DNA of 64,000 bases from Aphelenchoides besseyi (Eukaryota > Nematoda > Chromadorea > Rhabditida > Aphelenchoididae). A model generated the notes under the pieces. That model was not told where the DNA came from. It saw nothing but the letters and a program-made list of their open reading frames with translations, and did not search any database. Made by a program: the position numbers and the translations under genes. Location of the stretch: NCBI GenBank assembly GCA_024699855.1, contig JAMPIQ010000001.1:17174001-17238000 (forward strand), in the 5' to 3' direction. Numbering within the stretch: the stretch's first letter is position 1; each line of letters opens with the position of its first letter. Below, in pieces: positions 10,625-23,000 of the stretch.

Positions 10625-12594
10625 CAATACGACCCGGAAAACTGAAATTGAGTTGATTAGATCGCGGGTAAACGAACTCCAACGACTCGACCGACACGCG
10701 AGCTCACGACATTGGACTTCCGATTAGAATGGGAAGTTTGGAAAGTTTTGCGGAAAACACGTGAATTGCGAAATTTGATGACAAATTCTTTTCACAACAA
10801 AAGCTGAGAATTAATAGAGATTCAAGGCAATTGCGCGAGAATAAGAACTGGAAGCTGTGGACGATCAACGGCGGGAAACAAGCGAACCGATCGATAAGCA
10901 AATTTGACCCAAAGGGCGAAAAACAAACCGCGTGAGACCCGGGAGCGTGATTGTCATGGCGTTTTTTGTTTATATCTGCAGATATTGATGTCGGATGATC
11001 TTATAATCTCATAAGTCGAAAGCCGATTTCCGGTCCTCTCTTCGCGGTCTTCGATTATCAGAAGCCGCAGCACAAGAGGTCTCTTGTGGACAAAAGTGGG
11101 AAAAACGATTACTCCCGATGGCACTCGATCACTCCAAAAAACTTTGGGACCCTAAAGCGATTGGCGATCGCGAACTTTCGAGAACAATTCCGCTGATTAC
11201 GCGCCACAAAAATCGCTGGTGAGAAGGCCGAGGTAGTTGGCGATTAGGCGACGCACGTTAATTAACATGCCCGATTGGTGTCGTAAACGCGCACTTTCCG
11301 TCGACGCATTCTGAGGCCCAAACGGCACATTTGCGGAGACGGTCAGCCAAAAAATGCGCGCACGGAACAAAAAACGACGCATGAGGGAGAGAGAAAGTCT
11401 TTTGCCCCGTTCTTTTTTCTCGTGTGTCATCATTTTTCTCCACTGGTACGATGGGGAGCGAAAAGACCACGAGGTTTGGAATAGACGGATGAAGCGGAAG
11501 ATTTTTTTGCAAATTCGAAGAACCGAAAGCGAACAAGACGGTCAGAATTCCTCCTCTCCACCGCCACCCAGACGACGGGAACCCTTTTTCTCCGTTTTTC
11601 TCTTTCTCCGCCGTCGCACCAGAGAGTAGAAAAAAGACGGACGCAGTGTCTGTGCGTCCCGACGTTTTTGGGATTGTGCGCACGATCCGAATTGGTGGTG
11701 CCGGAGCGGAGAGAAAACTCGCAATTGAACGCGACGACAAAAAGCTCTTCGAAAGCGCGAATTTGAAGTCGGAATTTGAGATCAGTCGATGGACGTTTCA
11801 ACTGACGAAAAACATCTTCGAATGCGCTTCCCTCCGATCGTAGGGTTTTCGGATGATTTTCGCGCGTTCAGGTTGACGTTCGGATGCGCCGGGAATCGAT
11901 TGATTACAACAAAACTTGGGGAATCTACGAGGAATCGCAACGTTAAACAAAAGACGAAACGCACGCTCTTGGTTTTACAACGCCGTTTGATTGGAAGCTG
12001 TAAATTCCCGATTCGACAGGGAGTTTAAGACGCTGGTAATTGGTTTTTCGATTATCAACGTTTCGAAGCTGTTGGTAGTGAGAATTTGAAGGCAGAGCAA
12101 AAACTTAAGTTCCAGTGGACTTCCGTTCGCTTGTACTCAAAAGAAAAAGGAATCCTTTACGCTTCTCGACTTTTCTTCTCCTTCCAAATCAACTTGGACC
12201 GTCGACTCGAAGCGGTTGGTGATAAAAGCGGAAAAACAAAAAGACCCGGTTGAATGTGCTCGTTGCTATGGATTATTAGATCTTTTGTTTCATTGGGATT
12301 ACGGTGTTCATAATAAGACACGTAAATTTGGCTTTTGACTCGGCGTATTCCTGGCAGTTTGCAGGATCGTGCGAATGTTGAGGAGCTTTTGTTTTGGACA
12401 ACCAACTTATCAGCACAAAGTTTTGAGTTATCGCGGCTTCAAACAAAAACGCGCTATCGAAACGCTTTTCATAAGCAGACCGCTTCTTATCGATCCGCGG
12501 AACATGCCATTCATTAGGTTTACGTGCAGTTTTCGGCAATTGAACATTGCGATTAGACGTTTTGCGAGCGATCATTCTCTTAGTTTGCAGTTGC
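10625..12594. other. 2-kb divergent promoter region between LET-70 and the NCOA4-like gene
   Basis: Many overlapping short ORFs on both strands (for example around 11250-11850) are Arg-rich, mutually antisense and without domains. I judge them to be by-products of local base composition. The region must hold the promoters of two divergent genes. No tRNA, snRNA or spliced-leader gene was recognised. Confidence 0.5.
12584..12594 (+). promoter_or_regulatory. Likely trans-splice acceptor before the NCOA4-like start
   Basis: A TTTGCAG acceptor ends at 12590, four bases before ATG at 12595, with no good donor immediately upstream. In nematodes this arrangement usually receives a spliced leader. 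It decides the start in favour of 12595 over the in-frame ATG at 12547. Confidence 0.45.
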
Positions 12595-13809
12595 ATGCCG
12601 AGCAGTTCGATGGAAAATCGATTGAAGCAACGTTTGATGTACATGGAGAATGCGGCCGCACGTTTGACGGCAACGAAAAGCGAATTGAAGAAGAACGCCG
12701 AGATCGCTCGTCTGGACATCGCTTCGGCCGTCGGACATCAAATCGTCTGCATTCGAGCACGTGAACAACAACTCTTAACTCAACTATGTTCTATGGTCAA
12801 TGAGAAAGAAGAGAACCTTTGCAGACAACAGGAGAACTTGAGCAAAGCAATCGGTTGGTTTCTATTTGTTGATTTTTGTTCGAATTCCATTTCAGGAGCT
12901 TGCCAGCGAAGTTTGGAGCTTTTGCAAAAGAACAAAGAAGATGTTGGTCAAGCGAACGAAGTGCTTTTGAAGTTGAGTTGTTTTCGAGGACAACCAAAAA
13001 CGCTTCTTTCAGATACAACGCCATCAACCTGAGACCTCGTGAAAATCCGAATATCGTTTTCGATTCCGATCCCAACGATTGCCGACAAGCAATCAGTCGT
13101 TTAGGTGCCATTTTGATTGATAACAAAAAACATGTGAATGAAACTGAATTGATTTTTTTGATCATTTCGATTTTCAGATCTACGATTCGTTACCATCAGA
13201 CGGCGAACAGTGCGAAGAAAGTGCGTTGGCGCAAAAGTCCGTGACTCAACTCTATTGGTTGCCGATGAAACGTCAGTGCAAGGAAGTAACACTTTTGCCC
13301 GAAGAGTCAGAAACCGAACATCGTGCATCACTCACGGACGACGATTTCGAAGTTATAAACGTAAATTGAAAGCTCATTTACTTTTTCTTATCATTTGCCT
13401 TTAAGGAAAACGGCTCGTTTTCGGCACCTGACTCATTGATTTCATCGATGGAAACCGATCAGACGATTGGAGAGACAGAGCACAGTTACATTCAGCAAGT
13501 AAGGTTCAATTCTTTTATTTCTCATTGTCGAATCGCAATTTTTAGGTGTTGGATTCGTCGAACTCCAAGTGGTTACCCGCCGCTAAGACTCCAACAGCTG
13601 TGAAACCACAGGTCCAAACGCCAACTCATGCCCAACAAGTAAGTGCATTAATTTCGCCACAGATTTTATTGGGTTCGATTTCAGATGGCCGAATTCAAAC
13701 CACAAACTTCAATGGAGGTGACATCGACAGAGAAGTGAGTTTCAGTAGCAGCTTTAGCTAATTAATCTTTGGATTTGCAGAAAGTCAACATACGATTTTG
13801 AACGTGTAA
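12595..13809 (+). CDS. NCOA4-like protein (ARA70 coiled-coil domain)
   Basis: The first half of the predicted protein is a long coiled coil with a segment QIVCIRAREQQLLTQLC, then a Glu-rich helix, then LRPRENPNIVFDSDPNDCRQ and ISRLGAI. This order (charged helix, CLRSRE-like motif, later P-E-x-x-x-V-x-F-D plus LRQ/ITxFG-like end) resembles the N-terminal ARA70 domain of NCOA4, the ferritin receptor for ferritinophagy. The second half is acidic and low complexity (TDDDFEVIN, SMETDQTIGETEHS) and ends ILNV. Eight or so exons are joined by introns of about 40-50 nt, and all phases could be made to fit. The junction at 13133/13178 is the least certain. Family membership rests on remembered motif similarity and would need a profile search. 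If right, the protein would deliver ferritin to autophagosomes. Confidence 0.55.
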
Positions 13810-14476
13810 TCCGTTCGATTCAAACATCCTCGAATCGTCGATGGCTCGCTCAATATCAACCAACAAATCGAAACGCGGTCGACAACGTGGCCAACGCATT
13901 GGGAACGTGTTTGAGTGTACAAAATTGCAATGAACATTCCAACCCACACAAACCAACGGTCATGCATCACGTTGGCTGAAACAAAATGCTTTCCAGTTCA
14001 TTCACTGTCCAATTTCCTTGCCATAGGTTGTGCCTTTTGATTCTCTAGTCACTTTTTTACACTTGAACAAGCGAAATAAACTTACAACATCGATGCTTAA
14101 AAGCAATGAATTAATAAACAGTTGTTTACAAACAAATCGATTGAATTCAGGATTGCAGTTTGAGGGCGAGTAAACAACAAAGTCAAGTAGGGATGAGAGG
14201 CCGTCGTGTGTTGTTATCTCAGCGAATCGAACGCCTTTTGCTGTCTGGGAAGAGATCAAAATGACAAGTCAGTTTAATTGACGGCCTCTGATGTTTCTGA
14301 GCAAAATTCTTCACTGACGAAACGGAGACGGCGGGCATTTTTGGTTCAATTTCTTTGCAGCGCTGCTGTTTGTTCGTGAGTTCTGATCTCCCAAAGATAG
14401 TCGGTCCACAGATTGAAAAACGTTTTCGATTCGTTCACTTCGTGGATTTGTTTTCGATCTTAGTCTTTCATTTCAG
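13810..14476. other. Intergenic region
   Basis: No gene recognised. Short minus-strand ORFs (13762-13970, 14002-14259) lack domains. The end of the region carries a TTTCAG immediately before the ATG of the next gene, a probable trans-splice acceptor. Confidence 0.45.
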
Positions 14477-16234
14477 ATGCACGTTCTAACGTTCCTGATC
14501 CTGCTATTGCTTTGGCCGACTTCTCTTGGAAAAACGGTCAAGTACGCACATTTGGAGACGGTTGGCAATGTGATGTAAGTGATCGTTCTTTCGTTTTCGT
14601 TGTTAACTCATAATTCTCAGCTTCAAAGAAGAAACAATCGAGAATTGTATGACCGTCAAATGGGATTTTGCCGCGTTGAACAAAACGCTCTTGAAATTGG
14701 ACGGATGGCCAAAGGACGCGGAAACCCAAAATCGAATCGATGAGCTCATTGATCAGGCCAACAATCAAATTCTGAAGGCCATCAATCATCGTCTTCCAGT
14801 AGTCAAATGTGATCAATTCTTGTATTCATTGTTGATTGGATTGTGAATTTTAGATCGTTCCAAACGTTCCGACACAACGAACGTCGACTTCGGAACCAGT
14901 TGGTATGCTTTTGGAGGATTGTCGGCGATGTTCGGCAATCCGGTCGGTTCGAAGTTGTCCAAGGAACAGAAACTTTTGCAAAAACCAAATTTGCTGTGAG
15001 TTTACAAACGGAATCACGTCAACCGATTGGACGATTTAGGGAAGACATTCAACAAAAATTGGAAATCATGGTCGATATTTCGATTCGCCTCTATCGTGAA
15101 CAACTGGATTCGATTCTTTTGCCCGCTCAACATTTTCATTTGCTCAACGAAGAACGAATTGCACAAGTGAGTTTGACGGAAGCATTCAAATCGACTGCTT
15201 TCAGACGGCGAATGCGTTCATCGGAAGCGGACGTGTAGTCGATATCAAAGTGCCGAGTTTTGCTCAGGCCCCGCGAAGTCCCGGCATGTTATCGCAATTG
15301 ACCGCAACCGTTTGCTTTCTCTCAACCGCAACCGAACTTCCGCTTTACAAAGCAAGTCGATTGTTCGGCTTCGATTCATTGCAATCTTTCAGGCACATGC
15401 CGGTGGTCAGTTTTCGGCCTCTCGACAAACATATTTGCGCATGAAGATCGCACCGTTTTGGGTGAAGAAACGTGAAATCTGGTACATGGTCGACTGTGAG
15501 CAATGTACAACAAAAGTGAGTTTAGACCTTCTTTGTATAAAATTTTCGACTGTTCTTTAGGCCGCTTTCAACGCAACAATCTGTCCGCTGCGTGCCGTTC
15601 AAACGGCTTCCAACTGCAATCCATCGACGTACTTTGGATGTAACATCGATGCGGTTTCGGTTACTTTGCCGTTTGTTATTGCCGAGCCATTGGCAAACGC
15701 GTGGTACATTGTGACTACAGCGAAGGTAATGTTAGATCCGAAGTCTTGAGATTCAAGTTTGATTTTCAGGTCTACAACATCATATACTCAAACGCTACAG
15801 TCGTATCGCATACTGTCGGACCATCGGGTACCTTCTACGTGTCCGCTCCTGCTGATTCGGTTATCGTTGTTGGAACGCGGCATTTGCCCGGTTCTGGTGT
15901 AATTCATTCGGTTATTCATCGTGAAGTAAGACTCCCGAGCATACTCATCAAATAGCTTTGATTTCAGGAGTTGTTTGAGTTTCAAGGCGATGACAGTGAA
16001 TGGATCGAAAAAGGAGTTGAATATCAAGCCATTGGTCATCACGAGAAATTGGCACTACAAAAGATCACTTACTCTTCGAAGATCTTCACGTGGCTCAGCG
16101 ATCATCAATTGGGCGTCTTCATCTTAACGTTCTTCCTTATGGTCACTTTCATTATTTCCAGTGTGATTGTTTTGCGTCGTTATTATGGCGTTCTTCGCAG
16201 CAAAACAAACTTCTGGACTCCCGACGACTACTAA
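14477..16234 (+). CDS. Type I membrane glycoprotein with furin-type site; possible viral-fusion-protein-like ancestry
   Basis: Seven or more exons give about 470 residues. Residues 1-18 form a signal peptide. A multibasic furin-type motif (RSKR) sits at about 97-100, followed by a Gly/Phe-rich hydrophobic stretch (about 107-127), a long helical region with heptad-like leucines (about 140-185), a Cys-containing ectodomain (about 222-302), one transmembrane helix (about 430-451) and a short tail. The start directly follows a TTTCAG acceptor. The intron at 15352-15392 uses a GC donor (GCAAGT). The order signal, furin site, hydrophobic segment, coiled coil, Cys region and membrane anchor resembles class I fusion glycoproteins of the baculovirus F/errantivirus Env type, which have been domesticated in insects. 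The many introns argue for a long-resident host gene. Alternative: an unrelated nematode-specific receptor. Function unknown. Confidence 0.6.
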
Positions 16235-16835
16235 CTCCTTACTCTTTGTTATTTGTTCTTAATCCCCCAAATCTTTAATCGACTTTAAGTTGATAGTCAT
16301 CTAACTACATTAACCGCCTCGTTTATGTCCCAGTGAATCATTGACTTACTATCTCGGTCCACTTCCTTTTCACAAGTTCGATTGGGTCATTGCACGATTT
16401 CACTTCTCTAACATTTACGAGTTTCAATTTTGTTCGACTATCCTTTGTTGATGTTTGTCACTTTGTTTAATGAGATTAATATCCTTGTTGTTGGAATCAA
16501 AATGACCGTTGAGTGGATAGTTCAATTTACGGTCAAAATGGATGATTATTCAATCCAAGCTACTTGATGCCGATTTTATACAAGCAAACCAAAGAAGGAA
16601 CTGGAATCATCGCAAAAGAAATGGAACGTTTGAAGTAATTTCAACAATCACTGACTAGTTAATTGAAAGTGAAAAGAGAAACGAAAACGTTTGTGATTGA
16701 ACGGTGAAATAAGAAATCTTTTCGAAGTTGAATACCGTATATTTTTTGAATGGAGATGCGGTGGTATTGGAAACGAGTTAATTGAGTGGTCACTATGCAG
16801 CTAAGTGGACTGTTTTGTTCAACCGATTCATTCGA
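16235..16835. other. 3' intergenic region between convergent genes
   Basis: AT-rich sequence between two converging genes, presumably their 3' UTRs. No coding region, RNA gene or repeat seen. Confidence 0.5.
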
Positions 16836-19800
16836 TTAGTTCGAAAGCTTTTGAGTGGGTATCTGTGCTGATGCACATAACAACAGGGCGGCAATCCATT
16901 CGGCACGATCACTATCGTTGAACACTTGAATGCTGTACGTGCGATTCATGTGTCGAATTGTGAACGACAACTTTTCGTTCAATGGTACAATTTCACAGCC
17001 GGAAATTGGTAACATGCAAAGAGCCATTTCGTCCTAAACAAATATAATTGAGAGTTTTCGGATGTCTAGAGACTGACCTTTTCGTTGTTGTACGAATATA
17101 AACAGAAGTTTTTGCGCAATACGAAGTATCGATTCAACACACGACCACCAACACTTTTGAGTTGAACGGCACTTGACTTAATGATGTTGTCGTCTTGAGC
17201 GGGAAGAGCGAGTAGATTCTGACGACTTGGACCGCCTTTGAAGTTGGTGTTAACCTAAAGAACAACAAACGATTAAATGCAGGTTTCTAATTCGAACGAA
17301 CCGTTCCGTTGTTCATACAATCATTGCAATAACGTCGCTGTTTCTGTTCTCTGAATTGACCCAAACACTTTTTACAAAAACGTCGTTGACATTGAGCACA
17401 TTGGATGCCGTTTCGATTGTACCAACTGAACTCTACTTCACAGGATGCACAACATTTACGCTCATTGGTTGGCGATGTCATGGATTGGATCTGTAGAAAA
17501 TCAAGTTGATTGTTATTGAGAGTTAAACTTACAGATGGAGAAGTTGAGAAAGAAGCTTTTCGTTGATGAGTCTCGTTGATGATTGCCCAGATCGTGTCGA
17601 TCAAATCCGCTTTTTCGTTTTGATTCGCGCAATACAACTCGACACAACGTGAAGGCCCGCTCTGCGAATCGGATCCACGAAGATAGAAACTGTGCTCACG
17701 TTCCAAGTTGTCTCCTTCGCATATCTGTATTGAAAAAAGTCGGATGTGATTGTATTAAGCTAATTGATTACCTGTGTAAAAAAGGGATCGAAAATGGCAC
17801 GCAGTTTGTATTTTCCGCCAATACCAATGGCTCTTTCACTAACCAATAAAATGAGATCATTGAAAACGAACAGGACCCGCTCTTCTGTTCGGTTTGTTGA
17901 AGACGAGATTTTCATCAGTTTCACACGTCGTAACAGCTCACGACTCGGCGACACCAACGCTATCGAATTGCCCAATTGCTCTTGAACTTCCAAAACGTTT
18001 CGATAGCGATCCAACTTTCGCATCATTTCGTTTGCATGTCCAGCCGCATCGACAACCAACTCCAACGCGACTTTCGTATCATCGTAATCGTTGTCGTTTG
18101 AATTCAAGTACTTGAGATATTCCTGAAATTCGCATTAGATACAGAACTTTAGTCCGAACACTTACTTTCAGTAACAGTTGATATCTCATAACACGTTGAA
18201 CGGGACAAATAAGATGAGAGATGAGCGACAGGTTTTCGCATTCTGGTAACTTCTAAACAAGACGTTGATTGGTGATAATGATTGTTACTGACCTCCAATT
18301 TGCGCACAATGTCGTCGAAACGTCTTTTCTCTCGATACTTTTCGAACATCTGTGTTGCAAGTTTGTAGTTATTCGTGTATTCGCTGTACATTTTCAAAAA
18401 TGGTCCTTGCTTTCTCATAACATCGCTTATTCTAAAACGCAAGTTTGTTGCTGGGAATGAGAATCGAACTCACTTCTTCGTGGCTTGCCAATCTCTTCTT
18501 CGGTCCATTAGCTGCGGTAAAAGGTGGTCATTATGAAAAGTGTAGAGACTAGCAAGATTAGCAAATAGCATCCCGTTTTGTTTCTTATCCAAGAGTTTCT
18601 CGCCTTCAACTTCCAATCGAAACTGAAAATTAATTGCTAGTCACGAGATTGTCTTCAAATGAGTACCTTTTCGAGAAGACCCAACTTCTGAACGTAACGT
18701 TCTTCGGATGCAACAAGTTCATTGACTGCATGCCACGCCTTTTCCAATCGTTGCATCGGTGCATGGGAAAGGATTTGCGGAACACGAGCAGGCTGAGCGA
18801 TCAGCAGTTCGGATGATGAATCGGGAAGTTCGGAGATTCGTGAACGATTCAGACGCGAACTAATCAAACTTGACGAATCTTCATCGGTATCATTCTCCTC
18901 TTCACTCAAATCTTCATCGGCACGGTCGTTGAGTTTGATTCTGAAGCCGCCTAAACAGAAAAGTTAAAAGCTGATTAATCAACAATATTCTTCACCTTCT
19001 GGACCTGCGTACTCCATGAAAGCTCTGAACTTGCATTTGCTAAACAATCGAAATAAAAATGTCGAAAATCCATAAACGAACCTTTTCGAAAGCTCTCCAT
19101 TAACGTAAGTTGCTTCTCTAACGAAGTGTGAACTGAAATCAAATGTCATGTAAAGAATATAATCAGTCGGTACCTGAACGCCTTGGACGACTTAGTTTTG
19201 ATTGTTTTCGATCCATCGGCATTCACAATCTCTTGAAAGGTTGTTGTCGGATTTCCAAATAGCTCCGGTTGAGATCTTAGGTTCGAAAATAAGTCAGGAA
19301 ATGTGTTTACTAGTTCATCTTTCTTTTGATGCAGTAGAACCATAAAAGTGTCTTGAGTGCGTAGAAGCATTTCGTTGATATCAACATCCTGAAATAGCGA
19401 ATAAGATTGAACTAGAATTTCAACTTACCTGCGGATAACCGTCTTGAATTGCCAACAAAGCGGCGGGGTTTCGATCGTTCACCGCGTTCAAGATGTCCAA
19501 ATTGCCCAACACTGTGGTTTTCTCCTCAAACTTTGCTTCTTTGCCATTAGCAAACTCGATTCGACGAGTTGATTGCGTGCAATTGACGCGCAATTTGCGG
19601 CGTTTCGTGATCGTCGATTCTTCCATTCCATCGGCCGACAAGATGTGATAGCGAGTGATTTGGACTTTGCAGTTGTCACTGGGATCGATTTCCTCACTCT
19701 GCAACAACAACAACTAATTAGACAGAAGCTAAATTTAAAGAATGAGACGTCAAAGACGAATTCGTGGAATGATTAACACACGACTTCCGGACCAACACCC

Positions 19801-20073
19801 TTCCCGTGTGTCTCACGGTCTTGCTTTTCGTTCGAAACCGCAGACTGAAAAATGAGCAGACCGGAGGTGATAAATGAGAACTCGTTCGAAGTTTCGCAAA
19901 TGAGCGTCAATGTTTCTCAACTCAAATCTGCTGCGACGACTTACCGACTCGATATTCGTAATGGTACCACCTTCCAAGTCCAAATCGCTGGGGATTTCGT
20001 GTTGAGCATGTTGGTGAACGGCCGGACTGAAGAAGGCGGTTGCCGGATTGCCCAAAGTCATTGTTGTGGTCAT
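16836..20073 (-). CDS. FGD-type RhoGEF (DH, PH, FYVE, PH) with long N-terminal region
   Basis: FGD proteins activate Cdc42 and shape actin and membranes; the C. elegans relative is EXC-5. In order: an N-terminal part of about 300 residues that I do not recognise (20073 to about 18910), an acidic stretch (SEEENDTDEDSSS), a DH domain (AWHAVNELVASEERYVQKLG to CPVQRVMRYQLLLKEYLKY), a PH domain (RVLFVFNDLILLVSE), a FYVE zinc finger (CCASCEVEF, then CAQCQRRFCKKC and YCNDC), and a second PH domain ending ASAQIPTQKLSN. The usual FYVE basic motif is weak (QRRFCKKC). All exons join in frame through introns of about 40-60 nt. The N-terminal part is assigned to this gene because its frame continues into the DH exons. 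It could instead be a separate upstream gene. Confidence 0.82.
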
Positions 20074-23000
20074 TAGGTTCGTTCTTTTGTTTTAACAATT
20101 GACCTTAAATCCAAAATTTCTGGGCATAACGTTCAAGTCTAAAAACTGTCGAATAGTAATGAAAAGGATCGTCGAGACTGTTTTTGTAATCGAGTTAACC
20201 AATTTCGCGAAGATGTTAATCGAATTGAAAGGCCGAAAACGGCAGCTTGCTTATGATCAGCTGGAAAGACAATTCGTGGAATGTGGGTCGCGTGTGTTAT
20301 CTTACGGTAAGCTTATTCGAGTGGTCACAAGTCATCAATTTCATACTTAATACGCAGTCTGAGTTTTTAATAAATGACTTGTTGTTAAGCAATAATTGAG
20401 TGGCGCAATAAGAAGTAATGATGCCAGTAGTGCCAAATTAGTTCAATTACAAGGGCGACTGAAGAGATAACGTCATTTGGAAAAAACTGAATGGTCAATG
20501 CCACGACTTGAGCAAACAAAAACTATCGGAATTATGAGGAAAATAAGGGAGTTCATCAATTCGAGCGATTAACGAATTCGACGGGAGGACCGGAAGAGCG
20601 GTTGGAGTTAAACGTCCAGCTAGTAAATTTATTTCCGCTTGAACTCCATTGAAGCGCTTCAGCACCGACCGTGAGCTCATCCATCGAACCAAAAGCGAAC
20701 AGTCGAAATCGATCCCTCGTTCATAAAGTGCACCTATTGAAAACCGCACCCGATCGAACAGTCCTCGTTCACGTCAACAGGAAAACGAATCGTCGAAGGT
20801 CGTTAAAACGAGTGCTAATGATAAGAAGCAAAAGAAGGCTGAAAGGTCTTATCAGCATAGAAAGTCAATGAACTGTTCAATTTCGTAGTCAAAATGATTG
20901 TTCTATCACTGAGCAAAAGCGAAAAGGAGCGGAAATCATAGGAACAATCGAAACACGTGCAAACGCGTTCCACATCGAGTGTAAAGAGCAAAAACATGCA
21001 GCAGCAAAGTTGCGATGATGTCAGAAGAATCGACTTGATTTCGATCTCTTACTGAACCCATAGCAATAAAGTTTGTTAAGAGCAAACCAACGTATTAATC
21101 GAACACGCGAACTCGAAGCTTCTTATCATTTTCGAAGCGATGTTGTTGTTCGGAGAGAAATGTCAAACCGTTGGATCAACGGAAACGGACGTTTGAAGCC
21201 GCAGCTCATCAAACATTTTCGCTGCTCGTCAAACTCCTTCAATTTAAACGCTCGTCCTTCAACACAAAAACCACTTGGCCGTCTGATTGCCGTCGAAAAA
21301 GCAAGTGGACCAATTGCTTTCAAATGACAAGTTCACAGTTTTCGAGAAGTCTAATGAAATGACGTGTGAAAGGTTCGAAACGATTGATAAGCCTAAGATT
21401 ATTGGGCAGAAATACTCGGGGGCGATTAACCGAGTGGTCTTTGTTTTGTTGGCCAAGGGAGCTCAGCGTGCCACAAAAGAAAAACAATCGCGGAAACGCG
21501 TTCGGAATTTGCGGTGAGTTTTCGAAAACAACTAGAAACGGAAAGCGCTAAAATGGAACGTGAAGAAAGAGATTAAAAGCGTCCAACAAGAAACAAAATT
21601 TTTAAACGATTGTGAAAGGCCGGAAAGTTACGAGGTAACTAATTGGCAGTGACAAACGTGAGACCCTACGAGCACTTGATTAGTCGAACGAGCTCGGGAA
21701 TCGGTTTGCAATTGACTTGGAAACTGGAAGACAAAAAGCGACCAACAAATTTTAAACGCCTTTCTCCAGACGGTACGGAGATCTTAAGATGAAAATCAAC
21801 GGGCTGGAAGAGAAGGGCCAAAGAACGATCTTGGTCGGACGTGCGGAGCTTTGAAGTCGGACAACGAACGTCGAGAATAACTGCGAAACGCGTGGACTTT
21901 TATATGGAAAGGTAATTGCTATATCATTTGTGATCAAAGATTGAATGCCAAAATGAGTTCCAATGTCAAAGCGATGTTTAAAAAGTCACGTGTCATTGCT
22001 GTTCACATGACCAAATACCTCGTATTCGACCTCAATTAGCGTCTCAAGATGTCGGAAATGTTAAACGGTCGTTGATGAGTGACATGCGACTACTCTGAAG
22101 CACCTTTTTTTGGAAGCGAAGTTAAAGCTCGAAAGACGAGAAGTTCATATCGAGAACTTCTGATTACGGTAATTCGAATGTTCGCATCTTCAAATTTTAC
22201 GACCTTTTCAGTTTCCCGAGATCTGAACATTTGATGTTCCTTCTTATATCCCCAAATGTCCCAATGGACTTAGCAATGTGCCAAAAGTGGAAAGGCGGAA
22301 GAGCGTGCGCGATTGTCGTCAATCAAAAGTCACAAGAAGAAAAAACAAACATGAATTGCCTTTACGTTGTTTGCGGTCGCGTGCCACTTCATTGGTAGTT
22401 TTCTCGACTATATCGGAACGGAAACCAACGAGATCGGCGACAAACAATCCCGCCGTTCAACGGCCCCAACGGTCGAATTGTCTCCGTGAATCCGAATGGT
22501 CGTTTTGTTTAACGCGGAAGAATCGTCAAGCCAATTTGGTCCGATTCAAGAGAAATTCAATGGTGTTCATCAATTGTCACACCACGTGCCAAATGATCAA
22601 CTTCCGTTGTTGTGAAAGGCGGTAAGTTCGGATAACAATTGCAAAGGGTTTGTATCAAGAGAGCTGTCGAAGAGTGTTGTTAGCAAACGAACGTGAAAGT
22701 TGCACTTTTACGAACAAAGAACTTGGTCTGTGGGTTGTTGGGGATTAGAAAGTTGCAAGACAACATTGTGAGGACTGTTCACAGAAACTAATTACTCGTA
22801 AGATTGATTGCACGGTAGTCGGAAAGTGTGGTCGGTTTTACGCGCCCACCGACTTCATAGAATGGCGATTCCAAGAGTCAATTGTAATGAACATGTCGGA
22901 GCGCAGATGTTCATATCACGACGAAACAAACGAGATTCTGAAAAGCCGTCTAAAAATACCAACGAACATGAGATGCGCATTAGAATTAGGATAATTCGAT

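Noticed and set aside
11197..11843. Cluster of overlapping ORFs of 60-160 codons on both strands
   Set aside because: Rich in Arg, Ser and Phe, mutually antisense, no domain, no signal peptide and no plausible splicing partners. They lie in the promoter space between two conserved genes.
18440..18480. Minus-strand sequence resembling a tRNA B box (GAGTTCGATTCTC)
   Set aside because: It is the donor end of an FGD intron. No A box or tRNA stems accompany it.
22278..22625. 115-codon plus-strand ORF in the gene-poor block
   Set aside because: Composition is Arg/Ser/Asn-rich without motif, and neighbouring frames look the same. It most likely reflects base composition.
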